Shown here: piece after piece, positions 16,974-25,259 of the stretch
How positions within the stretch are numbered: the stretch's first letter is position 1
Layout: each line of letters opens with the position of its first letter
DNA from: J095 sp964517605
Lineage (GTDB): Bacteria > Chloroflexota > Anaerolineae > 4572-78 > J111
NCBI GenBank assembly: GCA_964517605.1
Contig: CAZFCE010000002.1
Location: 124,001 to 188,000, forward strand
Reading direction: 5' to 3'
DNA length: 64,000 nucleotides
The notes under the pieces: generated by a model
Database searches by the model: none
What the model saw: the letters and a program-made list of their open reading frames with translations, nothing else
What the model was told of the DNA's origin: nothing
Translations under genes and position numbers: made by a program

Positions 16974-17377
16974 TGTTAATCCTTTGTTGAGATAACAGAA
17001 TAAGGCCGGGCGTTAGCGGCCCACCGGGGCCAAAAAAACGCACGGCCGCTTGTAGGTTAATTGGTTGCGAAGTAATATTTTTATACATTATAACAAGTGA
17101 TACTTCTAGTGTAAATTATACGTAATAAAAATACCAAACTCTACCCCGGCAGAGCACGCTATTTTTGCCGCTCTGTCCCTTTCAAATTCACCATTACTTT
17201 GCCAACGGGCTGTTTGAATTTACCGGAAATCCGGCGTTGGCCAGGAATCGCCGAACCACCGGAAACCCAAAAACCACGCGCGGCGACTTGCCGCCAAGGT
17301 GCGAGCGATGGCCCAGTTCGCTTTCGGCAACCCGGGGACAAAGTTGAATAATTTTTTACCCATTACGCTATACGAAA
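16974..17377. other. Intergenic leader and upstream region
   Basis: No gene is supported. It carries the promoter of the small minus-strand gene and its leader of about 105 nt. On the minus strand the leader contains a GCGGCC...GGCCGC inverted repeat with a run of T between the arms. The part from 17120 to 17377 holds GC-rich sequence with no recognisable element. Confidence 0.5.
17087..17115 (-). promoter_or_regulatory. Sigma70-like promoter for the 87-residue gene
   Basis: Read on the minus strand: TTTACA, 17-nt spacer, TATAAT (a perfect -10). It sits in an AT-rich island and points to the gene at 16973. Confidence 0.6.
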
Positions 17378-19138
17378 CTAAAACAACCCCACCACCTTAC
17401 CCGTTTCCAGATTGAGGTCAACGTCCATAAAAGCCGGGCGGCTGGGCAGCCCCGGCATGGTGCGCATTTCGCCCAGCAGCGGGTAAATAAACCCCGCGCC
17501 CACGCTGGCCCTAACCTCGCGCACCGGCACCGTAAAGCCACGGGGTCGCCCTTTGAGAACCGGGTTGTGCGAAATACTCAAATGGGTTTTGGCCATGCAC
17601 ACGGGCAAATGGCCAAAACCGGCCTTTTCAAAATTTTTGATTTGCTTTTCGGCGGCGGCTTCGTAAGTTACGCCATCCGCGCCGTAAATGGTGGTGGCAA
17701 TTTTTTCAATTTTCTGCTTGATGCTCCATTCCAGCGGATACAAAAACTGAAAGTCCGCCGGCTTTTCGCAGGCGGCGGCCACCGCCTCGGCCAACTCGAC
17801 CGCGCCGTCGCCGCCTTCGGCCCAATGGTCGGTCATCACGGCCTGCTCGGCTCCGGCTTCAACCGCCAGCCGTTTTATTAACGCTATTTCGGCATCGGTA
17901 TCGGTCGGGAAGCGATTGATGGCTACCACCGCCGGAATGCCGAATTTTTGCACGTTTTCAAGGTGCGCCGCCAGGTTTTCAATACCTTTGGCCAACAGTT
18001 CCAGGTTTTCGGCGGTGTAGGCGCTATCCAGCGGACGCCCCGCCACCACTTTTGGCCCGCCGCCGTGCATTTTTAGCGCCCGAATGGTCGTCACCAGCAC
18101 CACGGCGTTGGGAATCAACCCGGAATAGCGGCACTTGATATTGAAAAATTTCTCCATGCCGATGTCGGCCCCAAAGCCGGATTCCGTCACCACGTAATCG
18201 GCCAGCTTGAGCGCAATCTGGTCGGCAATGATTGAACTGTTGCCGTGGGCAATGTTGGCAAACGGCCCGGCGTGAACAAACGCCGGCTGGCCTTCGAGGG
18301 TTTGCATCAGGTTGGGCATGATGGCATCTTTCATCAGCACCGTAACCGCGCCGGCTACGCCCAAATCTTCGGCGGTGATGGGTACGCCGCTGGTGTCCAG
18401 CGCCACCACCATCCGGCCAAAACGCTGGCGCATATCTTTGAGGCTGGTGGTCAGCGCCAGAATGGCCATAATTTCAGAAGCCACGGCAATATCGTAGCCG
18501 GTTTCACGCGGCACGCCTTCGGCGCTGCCGCCCAGCCCCAACACAATTTTACGCAGGGCGCGGTCGTTCACATCAACCACCCGGTTCCATTGGATATTGT
18601 AGGGGTCAATATTGAGCCGTTTTAGCCCCGATTGGGCCAGCTTGGCATCGGAGAGGTTGCTTTCGTGGTACAGCCGGGCGTCAACGGCGGCAGCCACCAG
18701 GTTGTGGGCGGCACTAATGGCGTGGATATCGCCGGTGAGGTGCAGGTTAAAATCTTCCATCGGGATAATCTGGCTGTAGCCGCCGCCGGCGGCTCCGCCT
18801 TTGATGCCAAACGTTGGCCCCAGGCTGGGCTGCCGGATGCAGATCATCGCATTTTTGCCAATTTTGCCCAGCCCCATCGTTAGCCCCACGCTGGTGGTGG
18901 TTTTGCCTTCGCCCAACGGCGTGGGCGTAATGGCGGTCACGTCAATGTATTTGCCCTGGGGTCGGCTGGCGAATTTTTCCAGCACATCCAGGTGAACTTT
19001 GGCTTTGTATTGGCCAAACAATTCAAGGTCATCCAGGCCCAGGCCAATGTTTTTGGCAATTTGCTGAATAGGCGCAGGCGTTGCGGCCTGAGCAATTTCG
19101 ATATCGCTGGGCACAGGTTTTTTACGAACAACGGACAT
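17378..19138 (-). CDS. fhs: Formate-tetrahydrofolate ligase
   Basis: A 586-residue enzyme, slightly longer than the usual 555-560, that makes 10-formyl-THF from formate, ATP and THF, or runs backwards to yield ATP. The nucleotide-binding loop TPLGEGKTTTS lies near residues 72-82. Further family signatures are 'RQPSLGPTFGIKGGAAGGGY', 'ATDTDA'-like 'FPTDTDAE', and 'DHWAEGGDGA' near the folate site. A strong AAAGGAG lies 8 nt before the ATG. It stands alone, 110 bp downstream of an unrelated hypothetical gene. In acetogen-like or purine-fermenting bacteria this enzyme recovers ATP from formyl groups, which would fit the cyclodeaminase-like gene at 43.5 kb. Confidence 0.97.
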   Translation of the reverse strand: MSVVRKKPVPSDIEIAQAATPAPIQQIAKNIGLGLDDLELFGQYKAKVHLDVLEKFASRPQGKYIDVTAITPTPLGEGKTTTSVGLTMGLGKIGKNAMICIRQPSLGPTFGIKGGAAGGGYSQIIPMEDFNLHLTGDIHAISAAHNLVAAAVDARLYHESNLSDAKLAQSGLKRLNIDPYNIQWNRVVDVNDRALRKIVLGLGGSAEGVPRETGYDIAVASEIMAILALTTSLKDMRQRFGRMVVALDTSGVPITAEDLGVAGAVTVLMKDAIMPNLMQTLEGQPAFVHAGPFANIAHGNSSIIADQIALKLADYVVTESGFGADIGMEKFFNIKCRYSGLIPNAVVLVTTIRALKMHGGGPKVVAGRPLDSAYTAENLELLAKGIENLAAHLENVQKFGIPAVVAINRFPTDTDAEIALIKRLAVEAGAEQAVMTDHWAEGGDGAVELAEAVAAACEKPADFQFLYPLEWSIKQKIEKIATTIYGADGVTYEAAAEKQIKNFEKAGFGHLPVCMAKTHLSISHNPVLKGRPRGFTVPVREVRASVGAGFIYPLLGEMRTMPGLPSRPAFMDVDLNLETGKVVGLF

Positions 19139-19248
19139 GGTTTATCTCCTTTGATAGACGTTGCGGTGATGGACATCCCTATTGAGGATACTCCCTGCCC
19201 TACCCCGGGCAGGCCTTTGGCGTAATGTCATTTTTCAGAACATAATTT

Positions 19249-19815
19249 CTAGTCGTTGGGTGTTTCCGTTTGCCAGCGCTCAATAGCCGCCTTGAGCCAG
19301 ATCGGGGCGCGTTCCGGCGGCGGCTGGGGATAAACGCGGGTTAACTCGGCGGCGTGATCGTGCTGTTGGCTGAGCGGGCGCACGTGCCACTCCCGGCGCT
19401 CTGCATCGGTGGTGGCGGGGTCTACGTCCCACACCCGGTATTTTTGGCCATCGGGTACAATTTGCGTGCCATATTTTTGAGGCCGGCCCTGGTACATCAG
19501 CCAACGGTCAAGGGCGGCGGCAGCCAGCCAGCGTGCCGGTTGATATCCCAACGTGGCGATGTGTTGGGCCAGTCGGTGGGCCTGCTCAACTTCATCGAGA
19601 TTGCCGCCGTGCTGCAATACCAGCGCCGCCAGGTACAAATCGGCGAGGGGCAAGCCGGGGTTGGCCGCCACAATTTCTTGCGCCCGCTCCCGCCGCCGGG
19701 CATCGCGCTGAAGCATGGTGTGATAATCGGGCGTGTCGTAAGGTGGATGGTTTTGGCGCTCGTGCCGGTCGGCTTCAACCAGCGCCTCAAGTTCCAGGTG
19801 AATCAAATTAGTCAT
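19249..19815 (-). CDS. Hypothetical protein (DUF6624-like)
   Basis: A 188-residue soluble protein. The middle part, 'LADLYLAALVLQHGGN...AHRLAQHIATLGY' followed by 'AAALDRWLMYQGRPQKYGTQ', resembles the DUF6624 type, in which a helical region is followed by the conserved YGTQ turn. No catalytic function is established for such proteins as far as I know. The direct duplication of TTAGTCATTGAAG at its start creates a second, out-of-frame ATG 13 nt upstream that would give a six-residue leader peptide overlapping the true start. Its neighbours are a formyltransferase upstream and fhs downstream, on the same strand but separated by about 70 and 110 bp. Confidence 0.6.
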   Translation of the reverse strand: MTNLIHLELEALVEADRHERQNHPPYDTPDYHTMLQRDARRRERAQEIVAANPGLPLADLYLAALVLQHGGNLDEVEQAHRLAQHIATLGYQPARWLAAAALDRWLMYQGRPQKYGTQIVPDGQKYRVWDVDPATTDAERREWHVRPLSQQHDHAAELTRVYPQPPPERAPIWLKAAIERWQTETPND

Positions 19816-19884
19816 TGAAGTTAGTCATTGAAGCCGAAATAACCAACGGCTCGACCAGACAAGACGGTTGTTGGCCTTACGCCG

Positions 19885-20496
19885 TTAGTCTGAAGTCCCA
19901 TAACTCGCCAGCGGCGGGCGTTCCCACGACGGTTCCCAGGTTGCCAGCGCTTCATCCTGCTCAATTTTTACGATGTTGCCCTGTTTTATATCTTCCACAA
20001 CCTTGGCCAGCAGGCGCACCCCCATCGGGAACAGGTCACGACGCCATAGTTCTTTGGCGGTATCGCCGGGGCGGACAAAACACCAGTCTTGCGCAGCTAC
20101 GGGGCCGCCATCAATAACGTCGGTCATCCAGTATACCGTGCCGCCGGTGATTTTGTCGTTCATTTTTATCGCCCATCTGATGGCATCTTTTCCGCGGTGT
20201 ACCGGTAAAAGCGACGGGTGATACCCAATAGCGCCGAAGCGGGTTTTGGCCATACTGGCGGCACTGATGTAATCGTGAGAATGCGCCGCCACGATAAGAT
20301 CAACCCCATCCGGTATTTTGCCCGGTTTCATGCCGTGGTATACCGCTACATTTGCCTTGTTAGCGGCATCAGTCAGCTTGTCCGTGTTACTCGCGTCCGG
20401 TGGAGTAAACACCGCCACGATATTATTCCCCGCGCTGCGTAACGTTTCAAAGACCGCGGCTCCAAATGCTTTTTGACCGGCTATGACTATGTTCAT
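19885..20496 (-). CDS. Formyltransferase, formyl-THF hydrolase-like
   Basis: A 203-residue formyltransferase-fold protein. It starts MNIVIAGQKAFG, has the core HPSLLPVHRG with the catalytic histidine near residue 103, and 'DVIDGGP' with the catalytic aspartate about 36 residues later. The sequence most resembles the hydrolase domain of 10-formyl-THF dehydrogenase (YHPSLLP instead of the NxHPSLLP of tRNA or purine formyltransferases). The C-terminal domain of methionyl-tRNA formyltransferase is absent, so it is not Fmt. The ATG at 20496 is chosen because GGAG lies 9 nt upstream; the frame runs 20 codons further without a start signal. Located beside sugar nucleotidyltransferase genes, it could instead formylate an amino sugar. 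Confidence 0.75.
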   Translation of the reverse strand: MNIVIAGQKAFGAAVFETLRSAGNNIVAVFTPPDASNTDKLTDAANKANVAVYHGMKPGKIPDGVDLIVAAHSHDYISAASMAKTRFGAIGYHPSLLPVHRGKDAIRWAIKMNDKITGGTVYWMTDVIDGGPVAAQDWCFVRPGDTAKELWRRDLFPMGVRLLAKVVEDIKQGNIVKIEQDEALATWEPSWERPPLASYGTSD

Positions 20497-20557
20497 TTTT
20501 CTGCTCCGTAATATAACTTGTATAGCGTCGGTTTTTTGGGTTGTACTGCAAATCAAA

Positions 20558-20603
20558 AACTTCCCTATTTGACCGTTTTATACAACCTGGAAATAGGGAA
20601 GTT
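20558..20603 (-). terminator. Hairpin terminator downstream of the kinase-pyrophosphorylase gene
   Basis: The 13-bp perfect arms AACTTCCCTATTT (20558-20570) and 20591-20603 are followed on the minus strand by a T-rich tail. Confidence 0.75.
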
Positions 20604-20713
20604 ATTTAATTCCACAATCCTTAATTGTTTCCGTTTTTATGACCTTTGTGGACTTCCAGCCTGTTCCGAATTATAACGTAGACACTACCGAATTTCAAGC
20701 CGAGTACGCCGGT

Positions 20714-23700
20714 TTAACTACCCCACTCGCACAGCGTTTCCAGGTGGGCTGCCGAGCCATCGCGCAGCCAGCCATCCAACTGGGCCGGCTCTTTGAGCTG
20801 CTGCCCCCGGCTGCGCGGCACAACCACAAAACGGCAATTCAACTCCGGCAGCGCGGTCATATCACCCCATAGTTTTTCAAACTGAGTTACCGGCAAAATA
20901 TCTTCCTGGCCTTTGCCCCACCGTTTTTTTACATCTTTGAGGGTGATGTAGGTGGGCATGCGGGCCGCCAGATTCCGCACCGCCCGGATAACTTTGTCCG
21001 TATTGTTCAAATCGGCGCGGGCAAGGCCAAACACCGCCAGCATTTGATCCAGATCAATCCAGAAGGTGTTTGAGTTGTAATAAGACAGGCTGAACTCAAT
21101 CTCCTCGCGCGGCAGCGCCAGCCCTTCGATGAGCCGCAGGTGGCCGTCAACGCGGGCCAAACCGCCGCCCCGGTCATCAATGCGGCGAGTAATCACTTCG
21201 GCGGTGAGCGTTGCGCCCTGGTCAATGTGATAGCCCAGCATGGCCGGGTCCACGTCCGCGCCCAACGTGTCAATATTGTGCACCATTAAATATTTCAGTT
21301 TGGGGCGCTCGGCCAGCAGCCGGGTTAATACCCCGTTGCGCAGCAGGTTGGGCACTTCGTACCAGTGGCCCACCGGATGCAAACATTGCATTGGCAGGTT
21401 ATCGGTATAATCACTACCTTCGCCCGCCTGCCGCGCCCAGCCAATTAGAGCCGTGTGCAGACTTTCCAGCACCTTTTGCGCCTGCTCATCGAGTAACTGC
21501 TGCGGCATTTCTTCCCAGGCAAAGCGCAGGTCGCGGGCCATGGGCACCAGCCGCAACCCAATGTTGCGCCCCGGCGATAAAATCAGCGGGCCGGGGTAGC
21601 CGTAGTTGTTTTCGGTTTTAAAGAATGACTCGATGGCGGCGTGGGTAAGGTAGCTGGTGGTAAAAATGTGAGGCACCAGCGTGCCGCCGCACAACCGGCT
21701 GATGCGCCGGCTTTTGGCCAGATGGATTTCCACAAAGGTGCGGTGTTTGCCGCCCAATTTACAAAACGGATTGAGCGCCTTAACCACGCCCGCGCCTTTG
21801 GTCCAGCGGCTACCCACGCCGCCCGCCAGCGATACCACCGCCACCGCGCCGGAGGCCAGCGCCTCCAGCCCAATTTCACGGAAGGCGTTGGGCAGGCCGG
21901 CGGTGGCGTCGTACACATCTTCGGGGCGAACGTCCTCAATTTGGCTGTTTACTGGCAGCCGGTTTTGAGCCAGGCCAATTCGCCCGCTCAATAAATCGGC
22001 CCGGATTTGCTCGTGCTGCACCCGGTCCAGCCCGTATTCATCCAGCAACACCGCCAGGTTTTGCTCCTCGGATTCTTCTTCACCGGCGCGAGGCAGCAGC
22101 CGGTCAAACAAAGTTTGCACCATGCCGCTCAGTTCCGGCTGAACGCGGCTGGCTTTGCCAAACCGATCCAACTCCGCCCGCCGAAACGCCGAAAGCCGGC
22201 CCGGCTCCAGCCGCAGCAGGCCGGGCACCGTTAGCGTGTAATAGCCAGGCGGCATCAGCGCGGCGTCGCCGCTGAACAAATCAGCGTAAGTGCCGCGCTC
22301 GTTAATGGCAAAATCGTACACCACCGGCTCCATGGCAAACGGCACGGCGGTTTCAAGTCGGCGTTTGGTTTCGCTCATAATCACTTGCAGCCGTTTTTGG
22401 GCCAGCGGCTTTTTGGCGGGATCAAAAATAAAGCCCATACCACCGCCGGCCATGCCGCCGAGCATCCAAAAGCCCCAAAACTGGTCGCCAAACTCGGCCT
22501 GCACCCGCCGGATAAGCGTTTCGGTGTAAAAGTTAGAGGCCCACGGAATGATGGTTTGAATGGGCCGGAAAAAGTTGCGTTGTGTGGCTGCGCCGATGGC
22601 CGGCACATCGCCGGCGCGCAGGTAGCCCACCACTTGTTCCAATAGCTGGATGGCCTCCTGGCGGCCCTGCCATTCGGCTTCGGAGCGCAGCAGGTATTTT
22701 TCTGTGACCATTTCCAAAATTGGCCCCACATCCTGAGCCATGCCGCCATGCACCAGCACCAGGCTGTCGTGCAACCGCTGCCGGGTTTCCGCCGAAACAT
22801 CCTCCATGTTGAAAATCTTGTGGCTGGGCAGCAACCGCCCGCGACTGATACCAAATTCCGGATCGTCCGGGCCGGCGGGGACGCCCTGAATCAACTTCAT
22901 GCCCGGCCACACGCCGCCCGAATCCTGCCAGCCGCCGCCCGAACCGGCCAGCCATTCGCCCAGAATGGCCCGCGCCGCCACCTGCCGCCGCTCGTCTTCG
23001 GCCAGTTGACCGGTGAGTTGCCGGGTTTGGCCGGTAGCCCGCATGCACACGGCAATCAGGCAGGCCAGCAGGTTGGTAGATACGGCCAACCGCGAACCTT
23101 TGGGGATGCCGTTGACCCGGCTCACAATTTCAAGGCCGTGGCCCGGTTTTACCAGCCGGGCCAGCAAGTCGGCCAGCGGTTGCTCCGCCCCTTCCATGCC
23201 CGGCGGCACAATCCCCGATGCAATCACGGCGGCTTTGAGCAGGCCCAAGTAATCGCGGGCAAAATCAAACACTTCGGCCAGCGTGGTGATTTCGGTGCTG
23301 GTGTTCAAATCCACGCTGGTGAGCCGCAACACCGGCTGGTCAATCACCCTGAAATAGGCTTCAACCGGCGGCTGCGGCAGGTGCGGCGCGTCCGAACCGT
23401 CGGGGCCGCGCACGCTCAAATCAATGGAGGTATTAATAACCCGTGCGCCTTCGGGGTAGTCCATCCCCAAAAAGAAGATGTCGCTCCAGCCGCTGTGGGT
23501 TAAATCCATGCGCACCGGGGTGGCTTCGCGCAAAATGGGGAAGAGTAACTGCCCGGCGGGGCGCTCGCTGAGGTCGCGGCGCACCCGTAGCGGGTGGTCG
23601 GCGGGATGACCGGCGCGGAACATCCACTGGTTGCCACGCACCGAGCGCACGCTGCGGCGCACCTGGTCGGCCAGAATTTGGAAGCCGAGCCGGTGGTAAG

Positions 23701-24079
23701 CGGCGGCCAACGCGCTGGAAATGCCCTCGTTGGGGCCATCGGTTTGTTGGGCTTTTAAGAAAATTTCGATGGCTTCTTCAAACCGGCGTTTGAGCAGGTT
23801 GGTGTGGCCTTCGAATGGAATCAGCCCTTTGGTTTTTACCCCGGTTTTGAACGGCAGGTGAAAGCGGTGGATGGCGTACAGAAAAAACAGGGCGCGCACC
23901 CGCTCGTACAGGTTGTCGCTGTCGCGGCGAAGGTGTTCCAGCGCCGCGCATTCGGCCAGCAGGTCGGCCAGCGAGGCCGTGCGGCAAAACGCATCCAGCG
24001 ACAGGTTGCGGGTGGCGGGGTCGGTGGCGGTGATAATTTTGGTGAGAGTGCTGGTAAATTGGCTCATAGTTAACGCCAT
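20714..24079 (-). CDS. GHMP (fucokinase-like) kinase fused to UDPGP-type pyrophosphorylase
   Basis: An unusual 1121-residue protein. Residues about 1-180 are helical. Residues about 188-400 match the sugar-kinase GHMP fold of L-fucokinase type: 'MDLTHSGWSDIFFLG' corresponds to the substrate loop (usually GRIDLAGGWSD), 'GIPKGSRLAVSTN' near 326 corresponds to the phosphate loop (usually GxGSGLGxSS), and 'GGGWQDSGG' near 383 follows. The C-terminal half (from about 745) is a UDP-sugar pyrophosphorylase-like nucleotidyltransferase with SLAGGVGSRW, then 'NIDTLGADVDP' and 'YYNSNTFWID'. Its role could be sugar to sugar-1-phosphate to nucleotide sugar salvage. The phosphate loop is degenerate, so kinase activity is uncertain. 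Its ATG overlaps the end of the GalU-like gene by 10 bp. Confidence 0.75.
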   Translation of the reverse strand: MALTMSQFTSTLTKIITATDPATRNLSLDAFCRTASLADLLAECAALEHLRRDSDNLYERVRALFFLYAIHRFHLPFKTGVKTKGLIPFEGHTNLLKRRFEEAIEIFLKAQQTDGPNEGISSALAAAYHRLGFQILADQVRRSVRSVRGNQWMFRAGHPADHPLRVRRDLSERPAGQLLFPILREATPVRMDLTHSGWSDIFFLGMDYPEGARVINTSIDLSVRGPDGSDAPHLPQPPVEAYFRVIDQPVLRLTSVDLNTSTEITTLAEVFDFARDYLGLLKAAVIASGIVPPGMEGAEQPLADLLARLVKPGHGLEIVSRVNGIPKGSRLAVSTNLLACLIAVCMRATGQTRQLTGQLAEDERRQVAARAILGEWLAGSGGGWQDSGGVWPGMKLIQGVPAGPDDPEFGISRGRLLPSHKIFNMEDVSAETRQRLHDSLVLVHGGMAQDVGPILEMVTEKYLLRSEAEWQGRQEAIQLLEQVVGYLRAGDVPAIGAATQRNFFRPIQTIIPWASNFYTETLIRRVQAEFGDQFWGFWMLGGMAGGGMGFIFDPAKKPLAQKRLQVIMSETKRRLETAVPFAMEPVVYDFAINERGTYADLFSGDAALMPPGYYTLTVPGLLRLEPGRLSAFRRAELDRFGKASRVQPELSGMVQTLFDRLLPRAGEEESEEQNLAVLLDEYGLDRVQHEQIRADLLSGRIGLAQNRLPVNSQIEDVRPEDVYDATAGLPNAFREIGLEALASGAVAVVSLAGGVGSRWTKGAGVVKALNPFCKLGGKHRTFVEIHLAKSRRISRLCGGTLVPHIFTTSYLTHAAIESFFKTENNYGYPGPLILSPGRNIGLRLVPMARDLRFAWEEMPQQLLDEQAQKVLESLHTALIGWARQAGEGSDYTDNLPMQCLHPVGHWYEVPNLLRNGVLTRLLAERPKLKYLMVHNIDTLGADVDPAMLGYHIDQGATLTAEVITRRIDDRGGGLARVDGHLRLIEGLALPREEIEFSLSYYNSNTFWIDLDQMLAVFGLARADLNNTDKVIRAVRNLAARMPTYITLKDVKKRWGKGQEDILPVTQFEKLWGDMTALPELNCRFVVVPRSRGQQLKEPAQLDGWLRDGSAAHLETLCEWGS

Positions 24080-24936
24080 CCCCCGCTCGAACCCGATTCG
24101 CGCAGTGCCAGCAGTTCCAGTAGCCGCGCCAAAACATCATCGCGGTCTTGCCCGCTCAACGCCAGCGCCAGTTGCGCGGTTAACAGGCCGTATTTTACAC
24201 CCACGTCGTAGCGCCAATCCTGTTTTTCCAGGGCCAGGTATTGTTCGCGTTTGGCCAGTTCGGCCAGCGCCTGCGACAGCGTGACGCCACCCTGCGGCCC
24301 GGCGGCCTCGATTTGCCGGCCCAAAATATCAATGATGGCGGGGGTTAACACGTGCATGCCAAAAAAGCACAAATAATGCCCGGCCCGCAGCCCCGACACA
24401 ATCAGTTGTTGTTCGGCGGTGGTGGGGGTTGGCTTTTCGATAACGGTTTCCACCCGGTACAAATCGGCGCGGCCCGGCGCGCGCCGCCCGCCCACCGCGC
24501 CATAATAAGGCAGCATATTTTCGCGGGTGGCCTGCACCGCCGAAACCGCGCAATTTTCGGCTTCGGCCACTTCAACCAATTGCTGGGCGCAACCTTTAGG
24601 GTGACGGCTCACGTACAGGTGGTCGCCCACCAGGTGCAAAAACGGATCGTCCCCTACAAAATTTTTGGCGCAGAAGATGGCGTGGCCGTAGCCCAGCGGC
24701 TCAACCTGCGGCACAAATTGCAGCCGCCCGGCGTGGTCGCCGGCCACGGCGGCGTAGGATTCCTCGTCGCCGGGGCGCACCACCACGCAAATTTCTTCTA
24801 CTCCGGCCCGCAGCGTTTCTTCAACAATAATGCCCAACACCGATTTTTCGGCGCCGTCCCGGTCAATGAGCGTTTGCAGGGGCAGGGTTCGCTGCTTTCT
24901 GCCGGCAGCGGTGATCACGGCTTTGGTGATTTTCAT
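24070..24936 (-). CDS. GalU-like sugar-1-phosphate nucleotidyltransferase
   Basis: A 288-residue Rossmann-like nucleotidyltransferase. The N-terminal signature is ITAAGRKQRTLPLQTL, a variant of the GalU glycine-rich loop (AAGxGTRxLPxTK). Further family features are 'VPQVEPLGYGHAIFCAK', 'LHLVGDHLYV' with the metal-binding aspartate, and the C-terminal 'YDVGVKYGL'. The likely reaction joins UTP (or another NTP) and a sugar-1-phosphate. The loop lacks the usual GTR, having RKQRTLP, so the nucleotide preference may differ. A GGAGAG sequence lies 7 nt before the start. It is the first gene of a two-gene operon with the kinase-pyrophosphorylase fusion, whose start overlaps its end. Confidence 0.85.
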   Translation of the reverse strand: MKITKAVITAAGRKQRTLPLQTLIDRDGAEKSVLGIIVEETLRAGVEEICVVVRPGDEESYAAVAGDHAGRLQFVPQVEPLGYGHAIFCAKNFVGDDPFLHLVGDHLYVSRHPKGCAQQLVEVAEAENCAVSAVQATRENMLPYYGAVGGRRAPGRADLYRVETVIEKPTPTTAEQQLIVSGLRAGHYLCFFGMHVLTPAIIDILGRQIEAAGPQGGVTLSQALAELAKREQYLALEKQDWRYDVGVKYGLLTAQLALALSGQDRDDVLARLLELLALRESGSSGGWR

Positions 24937-25259
24937 AGATTACTCTCCCAAGGTATGCGTAAAAATTTGGTTGTTTGTGGCACTAAAAAAATTGTCCGGC
25001 GCTGCTTTGCCGGTAAAACTGCCGGTGGTTTGTATCCGTAGTGTAACCGGAATGTTGAACCGCGCCAAAACATTGGGCCGGCATTCAAGTTCGAAATTGT
25101 TCTTTCATTGTAAAGCAAAAGAAAATCAACGCGCAACAAAAAGGCCGCATCACTCTGTTGCTAATTATCCGCCTTTGAAGAATTTACCGACCGGCCTATA
25201 ATCCCAACCGGATAAATATTTTACCACTCAAATCCCGTAACCATAAGGGAGTGTAAACC
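24937..25259. other. Divergent intergenic region
   Basis: No gene is seen in these 323 bases. The region separates the minus-strand nucleotidyltransferase operon from the long plus-strand block and carries the plus-strand promoter listed next. No operator or riboswitch is recognised. Confidence 0.6.
25175..25202 (+). promoter_or_regulatory. Sigma70-like promoter opening the plus-strand block
   Basis: TTGAAG (25175-25180), 16-nt spacer, TATAAT (25197-25202, perfect -10). The expected leader before the ATG at 25260 is about 50 nt and ends with a GGGAG ribosome-binding site. Confidence 0.6.

Noticed and set aside
19139..19248. THF or other riboswitch upstream of formate-THF ligase
   Set aside because: Only a 7-bp hairpin (19194-19213) is present; the conserved cores of known folate riboswitches are not seen.
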